DNA from: Viscum album
Taxonomy: Eukaryota > Streptophyta > Magnoliopsida > Santalales > Viscaceae
Assembly (NCBI GenBank): GCA_963277665.1
Contig: OY728165.1
Span: 1,761,206,772 to 1,761,270,771 of the forward strand
DNA: 64,000 nt
Direction: 5' to 3'
The notes under the pieces: generated by a model
What the model was told of the DNA's origin: nothing
What the model saw: only the letters and a program-made list of their open reading frames with translations
Database searches by the model: none
Part shown: positions 13,152 to 24,900 of the stretch, in pieces
Layout of the letters: each line of letters begins with the position of its first letter
Position numbering within the stretch: the stretch's first letter is position 1
Program-made: the position numbers and the translations under genes

Positions 13152-13265
13152 AAAGGACAACCTGCAGGACGAGCGACATCCTATCACGTTGGACAAGGCT
13201 GTGGGAATCGAACCCCCAACCGAAGTGCGACATCACATTATTTCCTACCACTGGCCTACAGAAAG
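13152..13265 (-). ncRNA. tRNA-like / SINE-like insert
   Basis: On the minus strand a GGCCAGTGGTAGG stretch resembles a tRNA A box and GGTTCGATTCC is a perfect B box, about 40 bases apart. Together they form an internal RNA polymerase III promoter. GC content is clearly higher than the surroundings. The minus-strand 3' end runs into a T-rich tail (13140-13152). I cannot see a clear target duplication, so it may be a short SINE or a degenerate tRNA copy. It lies inside the retrotransposon interior, so it came with it or inserted later. Confidence 0.5.
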
Positions 13266-13934
13266 TCCTTGGTTAGTAGAAACTAGTTTTATTTTATTAT
13301 ACAGGATGATAGATGAAGTATAATTCCATTTTGTAATCATATATGATTAATCTCACCATAGATGGAATTATGTATATAACTTTTTCTAACTTATGTTTGA
13401 GATATATTGAATTACCTATCATTCTATCGCATGATCTGCTAAAACTTCGCGAAAGGAAAATTCAACTTCATTTATTAAATAGATGAATTGGAAATTGTTC
13501 AAGGCACGAACAACGGTGAGATTATTTCAAATCAAAGTAAGTATTTATTCTAATTCAAATTCTTCAACTTTAGGGAAATGATCTTGAAAACCAAAAAGTT
13601 GTCCCAGTGCCATTATATCCGATGAATCAGATGATACCCTAGATCATCACAAATTTATGGCTTTGTGATTGTTGTATTTTTCATAGCCATGTTCTCTACC
13701 ATTCTCCATCAGAACATGACAGTTATATTTCTCTTCTATATCCATGTTTTCACCTATGTTATTCTATGTGGAAACCCAATGATTAGTTAATTTGGGTAAC
13801 TATTACGTTTTCATACTTTAGTTTTTAAAGATATGTTTTGGTATTCCTTTTTTTGATATGGGTTTCTAGTAAAGAAAATTTCAAGTAGTATTCCATTTAT
13901 AACCCCGACGAATTTCGAGGGTGAAATTCATTTT

Positions 13935-13947
13935 AAGGGGGGTAGAA
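13935..13947 (+). other. Polypurine tract
   Basis: AAGGGGGGTAGAA directly precedes the TGTAAC start of the 3' LTR. This is where plus-strand DNA synthesis starts in LTR retrotransposons, and its position confirms the LTR boundary. Confidence 0.88.
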
Positions 13948-16900
13948 TGTAACTCCGCGACATTTTATGAAAAATATTCTTTTTAATTTCATTAATATCT
14001 TGTATTATATAAAACACCAAAAGGAGCTTGCACGACATGAATCCCTGACTTGGCTTGCATTACACGCAATCTATACTTTCCACGATAGTGTGTGTTGTAC
14101 GCAATATCGAGTTTTGCTAAACAACGATATGTTATATAAACTAGCCGTTATGAATAGTAATAACCACCTTTTGAAATTTTATAAATTTTATCTTTTAAAA
14201 TTGACTTCATTTTTGGATTTAGACTATCGAAATTATCCTAGGGTTAATTTTTTGTATTTTTCTAAAAACTTTCAATTTTTGATGATTAGTGAAAACATTG
14301 GGTTACTATTAAAAAACCGAATTTTTTTAAATAATTATTTATTTTATTTAAATTTATATTAGGTCAAAATTGATACATAATAAGTAAATAATTTCAATTT
14401 ATGTCATTGGAGTCATTTTATAATAATTTTAGATATATAAAAATTTTATTGAACTTTTCACTGTCTTTTACGCACCTCCTAGAAGAATTTGAAAATTTAT
14501 ATAAAACATAATTTTACCGCTTCTGTGAGTGGAATTTCGATAATCCTAGAGACACGGTTAATATCAATGACTATAATTTGTTTCAATGAGATGAAAATTA
14601 TTTTTTGTGAAAAGTATCTTTTATCTTTTTTTTACCATGGTTAAAAGTAAATATGGTAATTAAGGGTAAAAATGATATTATTAATACCCTAACACATGTC
14701 CTAATTCTACTGGATAAGTGTAATTCGACCAAATACAGCCTTAGGAATAAAATATGTCCATTTAGGCCCACTTGGATTAGATTAGGACATTTACTATTAA
14801 TTTATTTAAACAATGATTAAAATAGATAAAATCAAAGTATAATAATTAAATTTTATTAATATAGGGTTATAAATAATATAAATTCGTCTATAAATATTAA
14901 TTAGAAATCTAAAATGATTTCCTAAATAATGATTTTTTTTTTTTTGAATTTTTGGACATTAAATAATTTAATTTATTTATGACACAATGATGATGCAGTA
15001 ATTATCTTATTAATGAAATATTGACATAATTGATGTTATAAATACCCAAATAAATGTAATTTGAGACTTTTTATGAATTCAACTAATTTTATAGGTAACT
15101 ATGACATGTTATTATTTATTTAATTAACTTTTTTAGAACTAATTAATCTGTTATAATTTTCCAAAAAAATAATTACCAAATAGTTTCAAAATTGACATAA
15201 AACCGTTTTTAAAACTAATATTATATTATTAATTTTTATTTTATTCATAAAAATATAAGTTTAGTCCAAAGGACATAGATAAGGTTATATATATTAATAA
15301 TAAACAACTTGGTTTTCGTTTCTCTTGTTATTGTAAGTTTATTAACCTTATAGTGTATGAAAACAAGAAGACCCGGTAAAAGTAAAGTTATTTAACTTAA
15401 TGTTAAATCTAAATGATGACATTAAAATAGAAACCTAAACATGTCTAAATTATATTTTATTATAATATTTCTACACATCCCCACCTTAGCTTCGAAATAA
15501 CTAAATTTGGAGATATTAAAAAACGAATATGACTTTATAATAAAATAATATTTTTAGTTATTCCAAAGGTGCCCCTCTCCTCCCTTAATTGAGGGCACCT
15601 CCTCCCTCTCTTCCTCACACCACTTTGACCCTTCATGCTCGACCAACCCCTGCCAATTTTTCTTCCCACTTCCATAGAAACATCCTAGAGGTTATGGTGT
15701 TCTTCAAAGACCAATAATAGTGCCCTAAGAGGAGGTTTCAAAAAGGCGTGTCGAAAGAAGAGGTAATATCTGTTACCGATTCTTTCAACTTTATTTCTTC
15801 TTCTACTTCTTCTTATTTAGTTGTTTCATTATGAAGTAATAAGATCAGTACCACTAATATAATTATATGTTATTATAAGTATGAAACAACCGTGTTTCAC
15901 CATCTATCAATCATATGGAAAATGAAATCACTGCGGATGCGTACGTACGGAATACCGTCTCCACGCCATGGTGTAATCTGTTTTCGACCACCACCTTATT
16001 TGGATGAGTATAATGGTGTAAATAAATAACTATATATTATTATTTCAAAGTGAAATTTATTCTGAAATATTGTACATACACTTCAATGAAATTCCACAAT
16101 CATGTAATAGATATCATCGCTCGTTCGTACGTACGGACTACCGTCTCCATGATGCGATGAGATTAATTCTCCATGTTAACCATTCATGAATGATTATAAA
16201 GTATATATAATAAGTAATCATGAAATATATTACACAATAATGATACTGTATTTATGTTTATAAATATGTATTTCATCTACTTAATTTCATTCATTTCAAT
16301 AAGGAAACGGAAAGAGCGTTCATGCGTACGTACGGCCTACCGTCTCCATGAACGGTGTATTTCATTACATTTAATCGATCTATCATATATATATATATGT
16401 ATTTACTGAATATATATTATATATAAATCAGGGTTTACATTCTGGAATTATGTAAATCAGGATATAAGTAATAATATCAAGAACAACAAGTCCAAACACT
16501 ACGATAAATAAAATGATTTAACCCAAAACGCTTCTTCAACATGGAACATACAAAAGAGCAGGTAATATAAAGTCATAAGTGAACCATATATGATATCATA
16601 ACAATTAATATCATTCTTTAATAAGTCAATGACATTATTTAAATAATTATACCGGAGGTTCGGAAACGTATGAAGCATATCAGACCTAAAGTAAGGGATA
16701 ATTTTGCAAATCTCATTTTTATCCGAGATTGCTTATTCGTAAGTATTTACTAGGGTTATATCTATCATCAATGTCCCTATTTTTTAAAAATGGTTTCATG
16801 TATTTTTAAAGTCCTTTTTACCCATTTTTGACTTTTACTACATGGTATGTAAGGAATCTTTATTTAGTTTACATTACGAGTTACTTTTTGACTTTTCCGA

Positions 16901-17966
16901 CAAAAGTATGAGGAGAATGTTTTTTTAAAATATACGGCTTGAATGGATTTTTAAAACATTATTTACAAGAATATTCCTTTAAAAATTTTCAAGATTATTT
17001 TTAATCAAATTCATTTAGATTAAAATTTTATGACATGATAAAAAGGATAATTTTTTGTAAGTAGAAAGAACATTTTCCTCAAGAATGGTGTTCAAGTGTT
17101 TTATCCAAAATTATTTTCCATTGAAGAAAATATAGGGTTCTATTTCTATCCCTATTATTACATTTATTTTATTATGTTGTGATTGAATTATTTTTATTAA
17201 TTCATTTATCTTATATGAATTCTTTTATGTTTTCATGATGTTTAAGAATCCCATTTTTATTACATGGGTTATTCTTTGATGTATGATTTATGATTTTGTA
17301 GCACACATAAGAATGGTTTCATTATGAGATGGGTGGGACCTATATCTCCCTCCAATGCATTGGGTAATGATTTATATCTCCTGAGATAGACATGGATGAA
17401 AATTTAAGTTAATCTGGTTCAGTGATACATGACTGAAACGATGATTGAACTCAATTTAGAAAGGGAATTTGTCCACTAAGATGGGTGTGGCTGCAATGCC
17501 TAGGCTACTATGGAAATCATAACAGGTCTTGAATGGTTTCAAAAATTACATGTTTTATTCCCATGATATTTTATCGTGATTGATGTTCCTTTATGATATA
17601 TGCCTTACGTACATCCAAGATTCATATCTTTGCTCAATATTTTGATGTTTAGATTTTATGTTCAATTTTTTGCTTTCAAATGTTTATGGATTGTTTTATG
17701 TTCTCTATGTTTACCCTTACTGGTCATTTGAGCTCACCCCTTTTATGTTTTCTTTTCCCCAGGATATAAAGAAATGTTTTAGGTATTAAAAAAGGGGATG
17801 ATCTTTATGGGAGATGTTAGAGATCTTTCACCATGAATATAATATTATATACTGGGTTTCCGAAGACACTAAACTATTACGGTCCTTTTGTGTCTATTTT
17901 TTTATGTAAAAAGTATTCTGCAAAAGTAATGTAATGTCCATGTACGTCAAGATTTGGGTCTCTACA
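13948..17966 (+). repeat. 3' LTR (4.0 kb) of the long-LTR retrotransposon
   Basis: Starts TGTAACTCCGCGA and ends GGGTCTCTACA, pairing with 7825-11840 throughout. It keeps the inverted repeat around the promoter (15568-15599), the triple CGTACG motif (about 15931, 16121 and 16321) and the donor-like sites at 15763 and 16691. The TATA box and the middle acceptor are mutated. The frame at 13967-14362 (131 codons) lies wholly in the LTR start, is not open in the other LTR and is not a gene. Confidence 0.9.
15931..16345 (+). repeat. Triple CGTACG-rich repeat in the 3' LTR
   Basis: Same array as in the 5' LTR, with copies near 15935, 16122 and 16323. These copies are closer to the apparent consensus (GCGTACGTACGG then CCGTCTCCA), each with ACGG and CCGT able to pair around four bases. 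Confidence 0.75.
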
Positions 17967-17971
17967 ATATA

Positions 17972-20900
17972 CACATTATGTATTACATGTTTCACTTTTG
18001 TATAAGTATATACTAGACACTTAGCATACACTAAACTCTAAATATGAAAAATTGGTATATGGACTCTAAGATGAGAATCATGCTATAGAAAATTTGCATA
18101 GAATAAATTAGGTTAAATGGAACAAGAAAACATATCCTGTCAATTTCATATTGATAAATCATTATTTTAAAAATGCTAATTTGGATCTTCGGAATGTGAT
18201 GAAGGAAATGTACCCTAACATGTTCTTTTCCATGTAATAAAAACTTGATGGAATTATTATAAGGGGTAGGTTGAATTACATGAGTTTTTCCTCATTAAAT
18301 AAAAATTCCATTTGATAAAATTCATTACAAGATTTTACCAATGTAAAAAACCACAATATATTATGAAAACATAATCATAAATATTATATTCAGAACTATA
18401 ACAGCAAGAAATAAATTTTCTTACCTTACCATGACAAATAATTAATTTTATTTAATATTTAAAATGTTAAATTTGATAAAATAAATTATCTTTATATTTT
18501 AATTTTTTACAAAATTTTTTTATAAAATTATTAATATAAATTTAATGTAATAAAATTCAATTTTAAATTAGGCACATTAAAATTGACAAATTGTTCTTTA
18601 AAATGATTTATTTTTGGTCAAAAACTAATTTTTTCCCAATATCCAAATTTTTATGTTCTTATCATTATGTATGTTTATCAAACATGTTTAATAAACAATT
18701 AATCTAATAAAATTTGTATTTAATGATTATTATGATATATTTTAATATATTAATTATTCATATAAATAAAATTTCCATCAAATCTATAACTAAAAAAATT
18801 ATCAATTTAATTAAAGAGTCATTCTTTTTTATTTTATGACAAATATTTAACTTGAGATTCATATTCGTTTTACTTGAGATCCTTAAACAAATTATTCAAT
18901 TTATAAGTAAGAAGTATATGTCAACAAAATCACTAATAAAAATTTAATTGTTTTATATTAAAAATTAATTACTAAAAACATCATTATATCAAAAAATAAT
19001 TGAATGAAATTATGTGTTTTTATTTTTTAAATAATGTTTCACGCTTTTAGGAATTTGATACAAATAAATGATTTTGAAATTTTAAAAATTATGGTTTAGA
19101 TTATATAATAATGTCAGTTTTAATTTTTTTTAACAAAATTAATTAACATTTTTAATAAATTGTTACATCAAAAAAATTAAAATTGTTTTCAGAAATGGTA
19201 AATTGTTAAACCAATGTTATAAACATGTATTCAAAAGTGCAGTTGATGTGAGTTTCAACCTCCACCAACTCTCTTCAAAACAATTATTATATTTTGATCA
19301 ATCGACCATTGATTATTGAGATGTAAGTATTTATAAATTATGACTATTTCATAATTTTCAAAATTCTTATCTGATAAAAGGATTCCACTTACCCACATCA
19401 AATATTAATTTCACTTTTAAAGTCCATGTTTAAAATATGCTATTTTCACACACAAAACCAATCTCTGGCATCTTAAACCCACTACCCACAAAAATTTATC
19501 ATGAACCCTTTAATTCCATGGAAAATACCGTTGGAAGACCATGTCTGTACTGTGCTTGATGAACTAATAATAAAAAATAGGGCCATGATAAGGGGCATGG
19601 TGTATCATTCTACTTTTACTGGATAATAAAATTTATTATTTGATAATTTTTTAAAGAAATTATTTCTAAACAATTATCTCTATTTTTTGTAGAAAAATAC
19701 TATTTGAACTTATTATATAATTATTAATGGTTTTATTATAATATTTTCTAAAACCAAATGATTTTTTTTTCAAAAGATACACATTACAATAACATTTATA
19801 GTGATGAATAAAATTGTTCAATAATATATTCCCTTTATTTGGTTTTAATCCTTATTCAAATGATATCCAACTAATTTAGTTATTAATCATGTCTCACTGA
19901 ATCATATTATTTTATCAGAATTTTTTTTGTTCTAATTTTTTTGAAGCAATTGATTTATTTTTAGGGGTTGTTTTAAACCGTTTTTATATTTTAGAAACAA
20001 AATTTTATTTCATTGGTTTCATTATAAAAATTCCATGATTTCCATTTTGTTGTTTTTTGAAAACTATTTAATTTCAATTGGTTTTTTTGATCTGTAATGT
20101 GATTTATTATTATGTTGTACACAAACATATGAATGGGGTTTGTGTGTTTTTATTATTACCCAATTTTTGATGATTCCATTACAAACACTGGATTTCTGAT
20201 TATGTTATAATCCATTGATCGATGATTGTAATATAACATAGGAATGAATGTTACATTGTTAACCATAGAGAACTCTATATATTATTTCATGATAATTCAT
20301 TCATCATGTGTTTTTATGTAATATAATTTTTTAAGAGTGCATTTATGATTTTCATATGAATGGAAAAATATGGTGTATGTGATGAATTAAATTTTTTCAT
20401 ATACTTGTGTTTCTGCAATATTAAAAATTTATTCTTCATTATTATCTTATTATCTCATGATGTCACATGAAAATGAAAAATTCCATGTAGTAATGTATGT
20501 TTCATATTTGAAACATGATTATCAATCTTATCTAATACCCCTATAATTGTGGATTAGGAATGAAATTTTTCTTAATGATAATTGTTGCACCACAACTATT
20601 GTAATTTTATTCATTGCAATCTTATTCATTCATTATACAATGATATTTCACGATATTTGAATTTTTTTATAGCTATTATATATCATTGTTTATCTATTAT
20701 GTCCTTACATTCTAATTCAATGTAATTTTATATTTACTTATTTTTTGTGGTTATAAATCATTATGTAATGATATTTCTCTTATTATCATAATATTAATTA
20801 TTTTTTTGAAACCATCAATGATGAATTGATTATTAACCCCATAATGACTATTTCAGCTTGTCCATTTAATATTTTATCATAAAGTATATTATTATTATAA

Positions 20901-21194
20901 ATATTTTAAAAAAATTCTAAAGGATAGATTATTATAGTGACATTAAGGATAAGTGTTTTCATGTATCGTAAAATAAGTAGTTTATATATCTATATTCAAA
21001 TGACACTGATGGTATGATTCATTAGGACATTTTTAAATGATAATAAATATTTATGAAATGTCAAGGACGTAAATAAAAAGAAATTTGGATTATAGGTATC
21101 TATATTCTCTAAATAATTACATGAATTTTTAAGGAGTTCTTCATTACTCTATTTTTTTCAATAACATTTCAAGAATCCTCTTGTTTTATATTTT
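17972..21194. other. AT-rich intergenic DNA, nothing identified
   Basis: About 3.2 kb of low-complexity A/T sequence between the retrotransposon and the MITE. A slightly less AT-rich patch lies at 19230-19620, without a recognisable frame. No RNA gene, terminal repeat or protein motif was found. Confidence 0.5.
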
Positions 21195-21958
21195 CACTAC
21201 TGGAAAATGGACCTTTCCCCACGGTTTCCCCCAAAACCATGGGGATATACCCCCCCTATACCCACGGTTTTCCAAAACCATGGGTATAGGTGAATATTCA
21301 AGACCTATACTAACGGTTTTGGAAAACTGTTGGTATAGGGGGGTCTATCCCCACGGGATTGGAAAACCGTGGTGATAGGTCCAGAAAAGTCACCTATACC
21401 CACGGTTTCCCAAAATCGTGGGTATAGGGGTACCTATCCCCACGGTTTTCCCCAAAACCATGGGGATAAGTTTGATCTAAAATAAATATACCCACGGATA
21501 TGAAAAACTGTGGGAATAGGTCAATTTTGTGTGTGCATGAAAAAAAATTTCCGCGGGAAGGAAATTTTATTGGCGGGAACCCTATACCCACGGTTCTTCC
21601 CTCTATACCCAAGGTTTTTATAACTTTATTTACCTATATATATATATAGGTGAATTTAGGGTAGTGGTAAACAAAGTGTTTGCGGCGTAGAGGTTGTGGG
21701 TTCGAAACTCGGCGCTTGCATTATTTTTGGACCTATACCCACGGTTTTGAAACCGTGGGTAAAAGTCATTGACAGTGTGGAAATTGGCTATGTTTCGGTG
21801 ACACGGTGGCAAGACACCTATACCCACAGTTTTGTAAAACCGTGGGTATAGGATGGGGACCTATACTGACGCTGTTCCATCCCACGGTTCCCAAAACTGT
21901 TAGTATAGGGTATACTGACGGTTTTAAACCGTCGGTATAGGCCATTTTTTCAGTAGTG
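21195..21958. mobile_element. CACTA-type MITE made of hairpin repeats
   Basis: The left end CACTACTGGAAAATGGACC and right end GGCCATTTTTTCAGTAGTG are near-perfect terminal inverted repeats starting with CACTA. TTT flanks both sides (21192-21194 and 21959-21961), a 3-bp target duplication as expected for this superfamily. The interior is a series of short palindromes built on CCCACGGTTTT, a few bases and its complement, joined by GGTATAGG. There is no transposase gene; it would need one from an autonomous relative. Short open frames on both strands here are read-throughs of the repeats. The terminal sequence differs after CACTA from the large CACTA element at 41065-52219, so it belongs to another family. 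Confidence 0.88.
21655..21730 (+). ncRNA. tRNA-like block within the MITE
   Basis: GGGTAGTGGTAAAC resembles a tRNA A box and GGGTTCGAAACTC a B box, about 35 bases apart, with GCGGCG between. The block interrupts the palindromic repeats of the MITE. It resembles tRNA-derived SINE heads and shares the AGTGGTA A-box core with the insert at 13152-13265. It lacks a recognisable cloverleaf and discriminator, so it is not called a functional tRNA gene. Confidence 0.45.
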
Positions 21959-21961
21959 TTT

Positions 21962-24900
21962 GTGTTTCATTTTATGCCCCATTATAAGAGAACATCGTAG
22001 ATGGGATATCATGAAATTCACTCTCCATTTATCCTCATATATTTTTGAAAATAAATTAGATATATTTATCTACATCATGGACATATACTAAAAATATCAT
22101 CAATTATACACTCAAACACATCATTCCATATTTAAGAGAGTTGGAATTCTATAATTTGAATAAAAAATTTCCATAATCCATTTTCATATAACATTTTAAT
22201 ACCCAATCCTCTGTTATCATCAATACAACTAAATGATAGAGAATAGATTATTTTCCATTTTTCAACAACTTGTAACTCTATAAATTCATTAGAATATTTT
22301 GGATCATTTATCAACATATTGAAGCTTTTAATTAGATTTTTTTCTTTTTTTTCAATCATTATTATTATTTTCATATCTTCCATTATAATTTTTATATATA
22401 TCCAAATATTGAAAACATGTATGATATATCCAATTATAGAATAATAATATCAAATTTGACTACTTTGAGTATTTAAAATGTATTTCTATAATTAGTTTTA
22501 AGATTAAACCTATATCACTTATTGAGGTATTTTTTCAAAAAAAAATTATCAAAATATTTTTTTTGGATATTCACATGATGGGGTAAATAATATTTCTTGA
22601 TATACCCCATAACAATTGTTTCATCTTATCGGTGGTGAATGTAATGTATTGAGATTTTGATTTATTATAAAATGGGTATAGTATGTTATTGTTTTCTATA
22701 GCATATCTGATGATGGAATTATGATATTGCAACATGGGATACAATATTTAGAAAACTAACATCAATTGAATAGTTATATATAATTATAATACATCATTTG
22801 GATTATTTATGTAATCCTGTCATTCATTTATTTATTAAAATTTATAATATCGAATGTTATGTAATGTCCAGTTTTCATGAATTTGAAGACCATTCAACTT
22901 TTATGATTGATTTTATATATTAGATGAAGATAATTGAGTATACCTATATAATGGAATACTTTCCACATTTTGGTGTAACTTAATTTTGTGTGAATAAAAT
23001 TTAATATCTCGCCATCCATGATCTAAACATTTCACAAGGTGGTTGTTCTATCAATCGTGTGGTGATCTCGAAGCTTCAAAAAAATAATTGGGCTCTATGA
23101 TCAGTGGAATCACTTTGAGGGGGGAATATGGTGTTTGTAGCTTCAGGGTTCTTCAATAAACATATTTCATTAATGAAAAATATGGATTATAGAAAATATG
23201 TATACTTGTTATGTTGTTCTTAGTTTTTCCTTAACTTGATGATCGTTGATGTTTTATAAATAAATATCATCGGATTTTTCTATTTCATAATGTAAGGAGA
23301 TAATCCCCTAAATTAAATAAATGTTATTTGAGACATATAATTCAAGGAATATATTTAAGGTTTGTAGTTGTTTTTAATAAATTTAATATTTTATAATTGT
23401 TTTAGTTTTATTTTAGAATATGATTGAATGAAATCTTCTATTTGGATAAGTTTTATCATCTGATATAAAAATATCATAATGTATAATATAAATAAAACAT
23501 GTTGATTTTTACTATATAATATAATAAATTATTATATTTCCCATTGTGTGATTAGATATGGGTATGGAAACAAACAGTGGATCATTAAATAAAAATGACA
23601 CCCAATAAATTGTAAATTATGATAGACAAAATATGATAAATCGTATTGTATTATGCACTAAATTATATCTTATAAATTCCTTTATATCATAAAATACAAT
23701 TTTTTCATAGATTACTTCTCAACTGTATCATTAATATTTAATGACATATAATATGTTTACCTATTATAAATTATTACATGATTAAAAATATATATAAATT
23801 GATTTTTATTGTTTTTAATTATGATTTAATAGTTTTTGATAAAATAATCATTGTTGGGAATTTTAAAATGGGATTTATCATGAAATATAATATGATTGGT
23901 TTAATGTTTTTTATATGTTTTGAAAAAATAAATGATGTAATAATGTATTTTAGGATTGATTCAAATTATTAAATTTAAATTATTTTCCATTGAATTTGAA
24001 TAATTTCCATTCATACAATTATTCGATAAATTAACTACTAGATGTATGCCCTATGTATATAGTACTATTTCTATGGTCATATTACTCATTTCAATACACC
24101 AGCTATCTCCACCGTTGATATGATATCCATAGATATAGGTAATACCGACGTTTCTTATAGTCTACTTAATAGATAACCTTTGTGATATAATGTCCAGAAT
24201 CATATGAGTGATGAAAAAAAACCCTATAGTTAACTGTATAAGGAACCCACATTCTATGTTTACAAGGGATTCTATGGATATAAAATTCCTTCCACCATGA
24301 ATTATTATAGAATATGACTATATCCATCACATGTGTGGCTTATAGTAATTCTCTATGGATGATTATGGTTGTAGACATCTAAGGTCAGGCTATTCTCCAA
24401 GATAAAACATTTCCATAACTATTTGGTGAGTATAACAACAATCATTATTATTATCGATAAATTTAAAAATTATATTTTATATGATTTTATATATTATATA
24501 TATGTATAATTTAATTCAAATAAGTGGTACATGATATTTTCCATTATAGGGGAGGTGCATGGTTTAAATTTTAGTTGAATATTTTTTTAATGTTTATGAC
24601 CATGATCAACCGGAATCATAGAAATATGGTTACTATGAGGTTGAATTCAAGAAGCCATCTATAAATATTTCATTTAAGATGATGATCATGTCAGGTATAC
24701 ATTGATGAAATGAAAAATTCTACACTAATTCTAATAGAATCCCTGGATGGGGTGACATCGGTGATTTCTGATCCACGTGAATTGGATGCCTATTCACTCA
24801 TTTTTCAACCTTGGGGATATGATATTTTATCATGTAATGATTGATTCTAGGAGATTGGACCTTGAATAAAATTCTAAATTTGGTATCATAAGCTCCAATT

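Larger units (their letters stand above)
7820..17971 (+). mobile_element. Complete long-LTR retrotransposon, gag remnant only
   Basis: Two direct LTRs of about 4.0 kb (7825-11840 and 13948-17966) begin TGTAAC and end CTCTACA. The five bases before the left LTR (7820-7824) and after the right LTR (17967-17971) are both ATATA, a clean target site duplication. A primer binding site matching initiator tRNA-Met (TGGTATCA) lies two bases after the left LTR, and a polypurine tract lies directly before the right LTR. The interior is only 2.1 kb and holds gag zinc knuckles but no recognisable protease, reverse transcriptase, RNase H or integrase. Long LTRs with a short non-coding interior fit a large retrotransposon derivative (LARD), probably moved by a Ty3/gypsy partner; the TGTAAC start and Met primer suit that group, but without pol this is inference. 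The LTRs differ at very roughly 15% of positions by eye, so insertion is old. Confidence 0.92.

Noticed and set aside
13967..14362. 131-codon plus-strand frame
   Set aside because: It lies in the first 0.4 kb of the 3' LTR and is not open in the matching part of the 5' LTR.
21181..21827. Open frames on both strands within the MITE
   Set aside because: They are read-throughs of palindromic repeats; both strands give similar HGF/GIG-type peptides, as expected of inverted repeats.
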